Below the pieces are notes generated by a model. The model saw only the letters and a program-made list of their open reading frames with translations. It made no database searches and was not told the origin of the DNA. Below, piece by piece: positions 19,966-27,038 of a DNA stretch of 32,726 nucleotides. Source of the stretch: a virus; IMG/VR virus record IMGVR_UViG_3300013126_000129, positions 1 through 32,726 of that record; one strand, given 5' to 3'. Both the position numbers and the translations under genes were made by a program. The number at the start of each line of letters is the position of its first letter. Within the stretch, counting starts at the first letter, position 1.

Positions 19966-20811
19966 ATGAAATATCTCCTCACAATACTCTTTTTTATACC
20001 AATTTTCGTTTTTTCTCAATCTGAGAAAGACCAAAAAGCTAATATCAGAAACGGAAGTCAAACTCAATCAAATAATACTCAAAGCAGAATAACCACAAAT
20101 GAGGTTTTCCAAAAGCAAGAGATTAGACGCGAATCTCAGACACCAAAAAAGCAAGTAATTATCCATCAAAGACCCATTTACGGTAATCCATGGGGTTGGA
20201 ATAGGTGGAACAGATGGGGTGCTCCTTATTCATATTTAGATTACTATGATTGGAATATCTATGATAGATGGGGATACAGAACTCCAGCAAGAATTTACAC
20301 CTATTCCGATGGTAAAAGAGATACAATCGTAAGTAGAAAAAACAAAACAAGAGTTGGGCTCAACTTTTCAACGGACAATCAAGTTGGTGGATGGATTACA
20401 GTTGGTAAATCCATTTATTTTAAGAGTCAGTTTTCAAAAGTAATATCTCATGATAGGTCAGAATTCTATACACACCCTGATGTTAACTTTTTCAATGCAA
20501 CTTCAACTTGGAACGACCGAAGATTGGAAGACATAACCAAGGGTTGGTCACTGTATTTGGGTATGGGAAGAGAGTTTAAAAATATTGGGGTAAATTTATC
20601 TTTAGGTGTTGGAAGAGAGACAGAAAACTATCAATTTTTTGATGAGTATTATCAACTTTCAAACAACGGAAAGTATTCCTTCAAGAATTTTGTTGATGAC
20701 TACGTAACAGTAAGTATTGGAGTAACTCACGATTATAAATTTTTATCTTTGAACGCAGAAGTTGACCCAATTAGAAAAACCTTTTGGTTGGGTACAGGGT
20801 TTAATTTTTAA
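19966..20811 (+). CDS. Exported outer-membrane-barrel-like protein
   Basis: A 281-residue protein with a signal peptide (LLTILFFIPIFVFSQ, cleavage near residue 18). Residues 19-65 are polar and Gln/Thr/Lys-rich. Residues about 70-105 are strikingly rich in Trp, Tyr, Asn, Pro and Arg (NPWGWNRWNRWGAPYSYLDY). The last 160 residues alternate aromatic strands and end WLGTGFNF, like the terminal strand of an outer-membrane beta barrel. It probably sits in the host outer membrane during infection, where it could alter the receptor surface. No family match is certain. Confidence 0.6.
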   Translation: MKYLLTILFFIPIFVFSQSEKDQKANIRNGSQTQSNNTQSRITTNEVFQKQEIRRESQTPKKQVIIHQRPIYGNPWGWNRWNRWGAPYSYLDYYDWNIYDRWGYRTPARIYTYSDGKRDTIVSRKNKTRVGLNFSTDNQVGGWITVGKSIYFKSQFSKVISHDRSEFYTHPDVNFFNATSTWNDRRLEDITKGWSLYLGMGREFKNIGVNLSLGVGRETENYQFFDEYYQLSNNGKYSFKNFVDDYVTVSIGVTHDYKFLSLNAEVDPIRKTFWLGTGFNF

Positions 20812-20816
20812 TAGAG

Positions 20817-20824
20817 TATTTATG
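20817..20824 (+). promoter_or_regulatory. Late-type box TATTTATG
   Basis: Eleven nt before the ATG at 20836. Confidence 0.45.
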
Positions 20825-20835
20825 AATTATAAATC

Positions 20836-21906
20836 ATGAATACAAAGTTAAACAAAATACAAAAACTATCTGAAGCAGTTGGGGTTCCTTCAAATATTCA
20901 CGAGACATCGGAAAAGATTTATAAAAAACTTTTCAATTGGGTCAAAAATCTCAAAAAAGAAGATTTACCACCAGGTGTAGGTGCCCAAAAAGATTTGAGA
21001 GGTGAATATCAAATTGCAGATTTCCCTTTTTCTACCGTCAGAGTTAAAATTGGTGTTGAGCCTCACAAAAAAATTACCGAACCTGAGTTGATGTCTATGA
21101 GTGTCCAAACTCAATCAAAAAAAACTGAGGAATTCAGACTACAGACAATCAAAAGTAAAACTGTTAACATACTAATTCTTATTCTGGTTCCAAAAGATTG
21201 GGACTATAACGAATTACCAAATTTTTTTGAAGCCAACAAAGCCGAAATTTTGGAAAATTTGAGTCACGAACTTAAACACGCCTATGACCATCACAAAAAA
21301 GAATTTGATAAAATGGAAAAAAGAGCCATTTATCAGGGTACTGTCGGAGTTGGTATAGGTATTGATGCGATTGATAGGTTTATCCACGATATATATTTCA
21401 CATCCGCCAATGAAAGTCTAGTACGACCAAGTGAGGTTCTGAGTGCTTTGAGAGCAAATAAAATTTCACAAAAGAATTTTTTGGATTTTTTAAAAAATCA
21501 CGTAACCTACCAAAATTTCAAAAGAATACAAAACTTCAACTTTGAACAGTTTGTTCAGGATATTTTAGCAAAACCAAAACAAGTAAATAAGTTCCTTAAA
21601 AAAATTGGAGAAGACCCAACAAATATGAGAGATAAGACCAAAGTTAAAAAGGTCTTAGCCGCAACCTACAATTACATTACAAACACAACTATTTCGAACT
21701 ATAGGGATATGTTGAAACAATCAATTTTGGACGAACTAATTGGTTTCCAAGGAGAACAGCAAGTAATGTTTACTAATTTCATTAAAAAAGTCTTAAGGTT
21801 CAAAAAACCTGAAGATTTTTACAAATATTACGAAAAACAATTCCATTATGTTGCAGATGAAATGATTAGAAAAATAGCTAAAGTCTATTCGTTAATCGAC
21901 AAGTAA
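20836..21906 (+). CDS. HExxH zinc metalloprotease-like protein
   Basis: A 356-residue protein. The zinc motif HELKHAYDHH is at residues 144-153 (His144, Glu145, His148), inside a helix following a strand (VNILILILVPKDW), as in zincin peptidases. A third ligand may be His152/153 or the Glu in the following helix. The N-terminus NTKLNKIQKLSEAVG has a weak L-S-E site, so it may carry a divergent tag. The C-terminal half is helical. Its 3' end overlaps a convergent gene by 15 nt. A similar HExxH gene (31201-32145) has a perfect tag. Confidence 0.65.
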   Translation: MNTKLNKIQKLSEAVGVPSNIHETSEKIYKKLFNWVKNLKKEDLPPGVGAQKDLRGEYQIADFPFSTVRVKIGVEPHKKITEPELMSMSVQTQSKKTEEFRLQTIKSKTVNILILILVPKDWDYNELPNFFEANKAEILENLSHELKHAYDHHKKEFDKMEKRAIYQGTVGVGIGIDAIDRFIHDIYFTSANESLVRPSEVLSALRANKISQKNFLDFLKNHVTYQNFKRIQNFNFEQFVQDILAKPKQVNKFLKKIGEDPTNMRDKTKVKKVLAATYNYITNTTISNYRDMLKQSILDELIGFQGEQQVMFTNFIKKVLRFKKPEDFYKYYEKQFHYVADEMIRKIAKVYSLIDK

Positions 21907-22341
21907 GTAGTCTTCTACAAAAACCTTCCCTTTCGTTTTTTTTAAAGTCAAAAATTTTTTGGTGAACCCGTACGTAAAACCGTATCTATTATTGTATTCC
22001 AAAATACCCGTTTTTTTCTTAAGGAATGTTGAAATATAGTATTCCTGTGACCCACCCCTTCTATGAATTGTTCTAAGAGGTAACTCAAAGTTTTTTTCAA
22101 ACCACTCCCCAATCAAATTGGATAAAATTTTTGGGTCTAACGAAAATAAACTTTTGTAGGGTTTAAAAAAACTCTGATTGTAGTGTAGTTCCCCATTAGA
22201 ATTTGCCTTCAAAAACCAATCTCGAGTTTCCTCTTCAATAATCCAAAAATCGCTTTCATTTGTGAATATTCCCTTATCGGATATATCCTCAGTAATTTTT
22301 TGGAAAACTAATTTTTTCAGTTTTGGATGAATATCTAACAT
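21892..22341 (-). CDS. Hypothetical protein related to its upstream neighbour
   Basis: A 149-residue protein. The segment ILSNLIGEWFEKNFELPLRT (about residues 88-107) resembles the C-terminus of the upstream protein (FRKWFIQNFEEPVKT), pointing to a small shared module. The N-terminus DIHPKLKKLVFQKITE ends in I-T-E and may be a diverged tag. The gene begins 3 nt after its neighbour and is third in the operon begun by the glucosaminidase. No enzyme motif. Confidence 0.55.
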   Translation of the reverse strand: MLDIHPKLKKLVFQKITEDISDKGIFTNESDFWIIEEETRDWFLKANSNGELHYNQSFFKPYKSLFSLDPKILSNLIGEWFEKNFELPLRTIHRRGGSQEYYISTFLKKKTGILEYNNRYGFTYGFTKKFLTLKKTKGKVFVEDYLLVD

Positions 22342-22344
22342 ATT

Positions 22345-22716
22345 TTAATTATCGACCGTCTTAACTGGTTCTTCAAAATTTTGGATAAACCATTTTCTAA
22401 ATGGTTCTTTCCACATATCCCCGAAATATCCATTCAGAATTGTTTCATACTTATACTCCACAGTTACGGTAGGACATATATATCTTGCATAACTACCCTT
22501 ATCAAAATATTCGCAGTTATACCATCTGAAACAAGTATCATCATTCTCGTAATCACCAATATAAAACTCCATTCTGTTCATATCATCATACTCTTCACCT
22601 GTTTCGTCATCATATTCATAAGGTACAGTATAGTGAATATTATCCACATCGAAAAGAACGTCCAAGTAATTTGTTATTGTCTTTTCTAATTTAGATTCAG
22701 AGATTATATACTTCAT
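22345..22716 (-). CDS. Tag-like hypothetical protein
   Basis: A 123-residue acidic protein starting MKYIISESKLEKTI, clearly related to the KYIITESQ tags, although no L/I-x-E site follows it. The body is rich in Tyr, Asp and Glu (YEYDDETGEEYDDM). The C-terminus (WKEPFRKWFIQNFEEPVK) resembles part of the downstream protein. The start overlaps the previous stop as TAATG, so translation is coupled. Function unknown. Confidence 0.6.
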   Translation of the reverse strand: MKYIISESKLEKTITNYLDVLFDVDNIHYTVPYEYDDETGEEYDDMNRMEFYIGDYENDDTCFRWYNCEYFDKGSYARYICPTVTVEYKYETILNGYFGDMWKEPFRKWFIQNFEEPVKTVDN

Positions 22717-23423
22717 TATGTGAGATTTGAATCAGGTTTTTTAAGTGATGCGAATATGAGTTGACCCATGTTTTTAACTTGATTTGCTATCTGAGAAACA
22801 GGACCTTCGTATTTTGCGGTTGCGTATCTCAATCCATTTTTATTAACAAAATTATCTAATAGGTCTGATGCTGTTTTGTCCCCAACCAAATAATCTTTTG
22901 CAATCAAATCATAATATCTTTGAATGCCACTCTGTACACTTGAGTGAAACACATTCTTTCCACTATCAGTATTGCCAACATTATAAGGATTTTTTGTTCT
23001 GATAGGTCTCGAGTTTGGGTCTTTTGAAAACCCTCCCTCTGCGGCAAGTTGAGCCAAAGAAAGTTCTACAGGAACATATTTTCCAAATTTATTCTGAGCG
23101 TTTTTCGCCGCATCTGCTAACATAGAACCTTTTATACCTAAAAGATTTGATGACCTTGAAGAAATGAATTTATCTGCAACTTTTTCATACGCATCAAAAT
23201 CTTCGGGATTATTCATATCCAATTGAGCGAATTCACCAGCAGTATTAGTTGATGACTTTGTTCCTGTAGAGGAAGCTTCATATTCGTTATCGGATGATTT
23301 TTCTTTTTTTAAATCTCCTAAAAGTTTACCAACAATATCCTCTCCTTTACCTCCAAAAACATTTCTGACCAATAAATCGGCAAAATCTTGTTCTGAGATA
23401 GTTAGTTTGATTTTTTTTCCCAT
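22716..23423 (-). CDS. Glucosaminidase-like peptidoglycan hydrolase with tag-like start
   Basis: A 235-residue protein. Residues about 105-190 resemble FlgJ-type/endo-beta-N-acetylglucosaminidase domains: VPVELSLAQLAAEGGFSKDP carries the expected catalytic Glu (AEGGFS), followed by TKNPYNVGNTDSGKNVF. This should cut glycan strands in the wall. The N-terminus GKKIKLTISEQDFADLLVRN is a basic start with ISEQ-like tag features but no clear cleavage site. Without a signal peptide, it could act from the virion during entry. First gene of a three-gene operon; the box lies 3 nt before the ATG. Confidence 0.7.
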   Translation of the reverse strand: MGKKIKLTISEQDFADLLVRNVFGGKGEDIVGKLLGDLKKEKSSDNEYEASSTGTKSSTNTAGEFAQLDMNNPEDFDAYEKVADKFISSRSSNLLGIKGSMLADAAKNAQNKFGKYVPVELSLAQLAAEGGFSKDPNSRPIRTKNPYNVGNTDSGKNVFHSSVQSGIQRYYDLIAKDYLVGDKTASDLLDNFVNKNGLRYATAKYEGPVSQIANQVKNMGQLIFASLKKPDSNLT

Positions 23424-23426
23424 ACA

Positions 23427-23434
23427 AATAAATA
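23427..23434 (-). promoter_or_regulatory. Late-type box TATTTATT
   Basis: Three nt before the ATG at 23423, directly after a terminator, so it must start the glucosaminidase operon. Confidence 0.7.
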
Positions 23435-23438
23435 CAAC

Positions 23439-23462
23439 AAAAAACCCTCTTTTCAGAGGGAT
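23439..23462 (-). terminator. Rho-independent terminator after cyclophilin
   Basis: Stem CCCTCT/AGAGGG with a 4-nt loop; on the minus strand six T residues follow. Confidence 0.8.
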
Positions 23463-23467
23463 TTTTA

Positions 23468-23899
23468 TTAGATGATACTGATAGAATTTATTTTGTCTCC
23501 TTGTTGGATTTTATCAACAATATCAACACCTTCCATAACTTTCCCGAAACAAGTATGATTTTTATCTAAGTGTTGTGTGTTTTGTCTGTTGTGGCAAATG
23601 AAGAACTGAGAACCTCCCGTATTTCTACCTGCGTGGGCCATTGATAAAACTCCTTTATCGTGAAATTGGTTTGGTTTGTCTACTTCACAAGGTATTTGGT
23701 ATCCAGGACCACCTGTGCCTGTGCCAAGTGGACAACCACCTTGAATCACAAAACCAGGAATTACTCTATGGAAATTTAATCCATCGTAGAATTTTTTCTC
23801 AATAAGTTCTACAAAGTTTTTTACTGTTACAGGTGTTGCGTCATCATAAAGTTCGGCGAACATATCACCTTTGTCTGTTGAAATTTTTACTTTAGTCAT
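23468..23899 (-). CDS. Cyclophilin-type peptidyl-prolyl isomerase
   Basis: A 143-residue protein of the compact bacterial cyclophilin type, expected to speed cis-trans isomerisation of Xaa-Pro bonds. Signature parts: FHRVIPGFVIQGG (catalytic Arg in FHRV), GPGYQIPCEV, MAHAGRNTGGSQFFI and FGKVMEGVDIVDKI. There is no signal peptide, so it should act in the cytoplasm or in the particle. It closes the transcript that begins at 26699 and is followed by a terminator. Phage-encoded cyclophilins are uncommon. Confidence 0.92.
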   Translation of the reverse strand: MTKVKISTDKGDMFAELYDDATPVTVKNFVELIEKKFYDGLNFHRVIPGFVIQGGCPLGTGTGGPGYQIPCEVDKPNQFHDKGVLSMAHAGRNTGGSQFFICHNRQNTQHLDKNHTCFGKVMEGVDIVDKIQQGDKINSISII

Positions 23900-23926
23900 A
23901 ATTTAAAAATTATAAAAGAATATAAT

Positions 23927-24277
23927 TTAAAAACCAAATTTCTCATAGATATATACACGATTTTTAAATCTATCTAAATTTGGTTTTGGATTCGGAGCAC
24001 TTTCCCACTCAAATATATAAAGTTGATTTATAAAATAATCAAACTGTACCTTATCTATTGAAAGGTATTTCAATGCCGAATAAAGTTCTTCAGTGATGTT
24101 ATTATTTAATTCTCTTATAACAACTCCTGTAACTTTTTTCTCTAAAAAAAAATCTTTATTTGTAGAATAAATTTGTATTGAACCTAATATGTCTCCATCA
24201 ACGTTAAATGGAGAAAGTATCGTGGGTCCTACTTTGATATTACCCACGGAAAAGAATTTTTCAAATAGTGGATTCAT
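23927..24277 (-). CDS. Hypothetical protein
   Basis: A 116-residue protein with alternating strands and helices (KVGPTILSPFNVDGDILGSI; VIRELNNNITEELYSALKYL). I used the first ATG, at 24277; the open frame extends to a TTG 12 nt upstream. Not recognised. Fifth gene in the likely operon that begins at 26699. Confidence 0.5.
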   Translation of the reverse strand: MNPLFEKFFSVGNIKVGPTILSPFNVDGDILGSIQIYSTNKDFFLEKKVTGVVIRELNNNITEELYSALKYLSIDKVQFDYFINQLYIFEWESAPNPKPNLDRFKNRVYIYEKFGF

Positions 24278-24305
24278 AGATAAACCCAAAATTAAAAAAT
24301 GAATT

Positions 24306-25322
24306 TTATTTTCTCAAGTGATTGAAATTAAATTCAATCAATGAAGTTTCAGGCACTGGGTCGTTATATCTATATCTCGGACCTATAAATTGTCTGAATT
24401 CCCCTTTCAGCTTTCTATTCAAACTTTTTTCTACTTTTTCTTTTGTAACACCTTCAAATTCTCCTTTCAGGTAATTTTCAGGTGTTTTCAAACCTCTATA
24501 AGAATTATTATCGAGTCTCAATACATCCAAAACATCCACGTTGATAATGACTTTATCACCTGTATCGTCAATAGAATTTATTTTATATTTAACCTTAAAT
24601 CCTGGATGGTTTTCCTGTTGGTTTCCCCAAATGTTTTCGTTTTTAGTTAGACTAGCAACTCTTTTCTTTTGCAAATCCCCCTCTTGAGATTTCAAAGTTT
24701 TTCTTTTGTTTTTGATGATATCTTCATGGGTTGCTCCAACTTGAAGCATTTCCATTTCTTTTCTTGTTACGAGTGTAACCCTATCGTCTAATTTATCACT
24801 CCACTCCACAGGATTAGCATTTCTCATTTGACGACCTGTGGAAGATGAGTAATGTTCAACAATTTCATACCATCTATTATTTTTGTAAATATAAATCGGA
24901 TACCACCCATATGATTTTACCTCATAATACGGTACACCCTTGTAATCTTTATTCCAAAAACCTTCTATGTTTGAACCCCTGAATGGAAGTTGGGCAATTG
25001 TATATAAATCAGCTTTAGTGTTTGGTGTAACCTTACCTTTAATCTTTCTTGGGTCTATAAAATTTTCTTTTGTAATGGAACTATAATCACCATCTTTTCT
25101 GTAATTTAAAAGATATAGTTCTAACAAAAATAATTCATGACCTTTTGGTAGGTTCATATAAGTCGTTAGATTTTTAATAACATCTAAAAGTTCTGCTCTT
25201 GTTTTTTTTGTTTTCTTTTCTTCATTGAGATAACGAAATAACTTAACAATATGAGGCTCAATAACACTCTCATCTTGTTCTACTATAACGCGTAACCTTT
25301 CAAGTATTTTGTTAAATCCCAT
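24306..25322 (-). CDS. Tagged hypothetical protein
   Basis: A 338-residue basic protein. The start MGFNKILERLRVIVEQDESV is a basic helix with an I-V-E site at residues 13-15, then an acidic stretch, as in the other tagged proteins. The centre is rich in Tyr and Trp (GVPYYEVKSYGWYPIYIYKN), perhaps a strand-rich domain. The last third is Lys/Arg-rich and ends YNDPVPETSLIEFNF. No known family. It lies 11 nt after the previous gene. Confidence 0.62.
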   Translation of the reverse strand: MGFNKILERLRVIVEQDESVIEPHIVKLFRYLNEEKKTKKTRAELLDVIKNLTTYMNLPKGHELFLLELYLLNYRKDGDYSSITKENFIDPRKIKGKVTPNTKADLYTIAQLPFRGSNIEGFWNKDYKGVPYYEVKSYGWYPIYIYKNNRWYEIVEHYSSSTGRQMRNANPVEWSDKLDDRVTLVTRKEMEMLQVGATHEDIIKNKRKTLKSQEGDLQKKRVASLTKNENIWGNQQENHPGFKVKYKINSIDDTGDKVIINVDVLDVLRLDNNSYRGLKTPENYLKGEFEGVTKEKVEKSLNRKLKGEFRQFIGPRYRYNDPVPETSLIEFNFNHLRK

Positions 25323-25333
25323 CTTTGAAAATA

Positions 25334-25744
25334 TTAACTTTTACATTTTTCAAGCGCCATGTCCAATAAAACCTTTGAGTAATATTTTGTGGAACCTTTT
25401 AGGAAAGCACCATCGGTTGGTAATGTAGAACAACTGGCAGTGAGATTGAAGTTTTCTGATGCCTTCAAAGTCACAACAATTTGACCATTATTATTGGTCA
25501 TAGATTCCAAACTATAGTTTGCCCATTTTTTTCTTAATTCTTTGTCGGTAAAAAGTTCAATTGTCTGACCTATCTGTCCAGCGGTTAATGATGCAACAGC
25601 ATCGGTTTCAGAACCAGGAACTCTTGATATATCTCCGTATCTTGCCGCCTGCACCGTTCCTGTACTTGCATCTGTTGACGCTGTAGCATCCTCGGCTTGC
25701 TCAATTAATCTCTTATATTGAGTTTCTTTGATTATATACTTCAT
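25334..25744 (-). CDS. Tagged small protein
   Basis: A 136-residue protein. The tag MKYIIKETQYKRLIE is one of the clearest, with an L-I-E end followed by a low-complexity Ala/Thr/Ser/Asp linker (QAEDATASTDASTGTV). The remainder is a small domain with strands (NGQIVVTLKASENFNLTAS) and two Cys (SCSTL, EKCKS). Such a layout, tag then loose linker then domain, fits a cleavable targeting peptide. The start overlaps the basic mini-gene upstream by 4 nt (ATGA). Confidence 0.65.
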   Translation of the reverse strand: MKYIIKETQYKRLIEQAEDATASTDASTGTVQAARYGDISRVPGSETDAVASLTAGQIGQTIELFTDKELRKKWANYSLESMTNNNGQIVVTLKASENFNLTASCSTLPTDGAFLKGSTKYYSKVLLDMALEKCKS

Positions 25745-25848
25745 AAAAATTTTTTTAAAATAATATTATTTTCAGCAATTCTTTTTGCCGTTTTAACTCC
25801 CGACTTTTTACTTTTCATCGGTTTTGGTTTTTTTTGTTTCTTTGCCAT
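25741..25848 (-). CDS. Very basic 35-residue protein
   Basis: MAKKQKKPKPMKSKKSGVKT..., ending IILKKFL: nearly half Lys/Arg. Its ATG overlaps the stop of the upstream gene as TAATG and its TGA overlaps the next ATG as ATGA, so it is held between two genes by translational coupling, which argues that it is real. Likely nucleic-acid binding; compare the basic protein at 15955-16086. Confidence 0.62.
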   Translation of the reverse strand: MAKKQKKPKPMKSKKSGVKTAKRIAENNIILKKFL

Positions 25849-26699
25849 TAGATTTCAATTCTTATTTTACTTCCAAATCCTAACTGTTCGAAATACGATT
25901 TTATTTTTTCCCTCAAAGCACTTCTTTTTTGGTACCTGTAATCCGTAAAAACCAATTTCATATTACCTCCATTAGAGGATGGTTCAAATCTTATACTCTT
26001 TAAGTCCCTTGCTTCAGGCCAACTACGTATGGTTTTTTTAATTTCTTTGTTGAGGACCTGTTTTATCCATCCCTCAATACCAAAGAGTTCAGGTTCTAAA
26101 ACACTCAATTGGACCTCTCCATATGCTGGATTTCCAAGCTCAACACCTAAATAATTTTTCAAAAATTTAGTTATGTTGTCCTCTATACTACTTCTATTGA
26201 TACGTTTTACATTATCACTTATAAGCATGTTTGAATATAATACTAAGGTTTTAACTGTGACGAAATTTGGCTCTTTTTCTTCAAAACTAACTTCCACATA
26301 ATCGGGAAGTTCCAAGTTTTCGATTATTGCTGGTATAACTTTTTTGTATTTGTCTGTGAATTTTTCTTCACTATATAAAGACGGGAGAGTATACCTACCA
26401 TGTCTAACTGCGGATTTTACTATTTTATCAATTTCCCATCTACTGATTTCATGGTCATCATTATCATTACTGATAATATCGTTTCCCGTTACATCTCTTA
26501 GGAAAGGCGTTGAATATTTTTTAATCAAAAATCCAATTGGGTATGACCAAATTTTCTCAGGTGTGTTTTTTCTAATCCAATCCATAAAAATTTGGAAAAA
26601 CGCACCCATATAGTCTAAATCATCGTATTCAAACTTTTCTACGATTTGTCTGACTAATGAAACTAATCTTGATTGATTAAGTAAAACTTTTTTGGACAT
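25848..26699 (-). CDS. Tagged hypothetical protein
   Basis: A 283-residue protein. The first 21 residues (SKKVLLNQSRLVSLVRQIVE after Met) form a basic amphipathic helix ending I-V-E, fitting the tag rule. The body is mixed helix and strand with no catalytic motif seen. Its C-terminus (NMKLVFTDYRY, then LREKIKSYFEQLGFGSKIRI) resembles the C-terminus of the protein at 3823-4110. First gene of a six-gene minus-strand run ending with the cyclophilin. The exact TATTTATA box is 4 nt before the ATG. Confidence 0.62.
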   Translation of the reverse strand: MSKKVLLNQSRLVSLVRQIVEKFEYDDLDYMGAFFQIFMDWIRKNTPEKIWSYPIGFLIKKYSTPFLRDVTGNDIISNDNDDHEISRWEIDKIVKSAVRHGRYTLPSLYSEEKFTDKYKKVIPAIIENLELPDYVEVSFEEKEPNFVTVKTLVLYSNMLISDNVKRINRSSIEDNITKFLKNYLGVELGNPAYGEVQLSVLEPELFGIEGWIKQVLNKEIKKTIRSWPEARDLKSIRFEPSSNGGNMKLVFTDYRYQKRSALREKIKSYFEQLGFGSKIRIEI

Positions 26700-26703
26700 A
26701 TAG

Positions 26704-26711
26704 TATAAATA
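26704..26711 (-). promoter_or_regulatory. Late-type box TATTTATA
   Basis: Exact match, 4 nt before the ATG at 26699. Confidence 0.7.
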
Positions 26712-26728
26712 TAAAGACCTTGTCTCTT

Positions 26729-27031
26729 TTAATCTCTATACTCCTCACAAGTGTTGACGTAGAGCTCTAATAGTTCTGCACCGTAAATATCTTTTACGTA
26801 ATTGTAAACAACGTAATAAACGTCATCGTAGTTTTCTCCTAACACGAAATTTTCATTCTCGGTCAAGAAATCATCGCAAGCCCAAGAAATTATATTATCT
26901 GCAAATTCAAACTCATCACCAAAATCATCACATGGAGTAGGATGTCGTTGTATTGAATCATCAATGTAACGGTTCAAGTTATCTTGACCAAGTCTCCTTT
27001 TAATCCAAAGTGGTAATTCTGTATTGTACAT
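26729..27031 (-). CDS. Acidic hypothetical protein
   Basis: A 100-residue, strongly acidic protein (DDFGDEFEFADNIISWACDD) with aromatic residues and a helical C-terminus (YYVVYNYVKDIYGAELLELY). Not recognised. It begins 7 nt after the large tagged gene and shares its transcript; it could be a partner or an immunity-like companion, but nothing in the sequence proves this. Confidence 0.5.
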   Translation of the reverse strand: MYNTELPLWIKRRLGQDNLNRYIDDSIQRHPTPCDDFGDEFEFADNIISWACDDFLTENENFVLGENYDDVYYVVYNYVKDIYGAELLELYVNTCEEYRD

Positions 27032-27038
27032 TTTTTAT

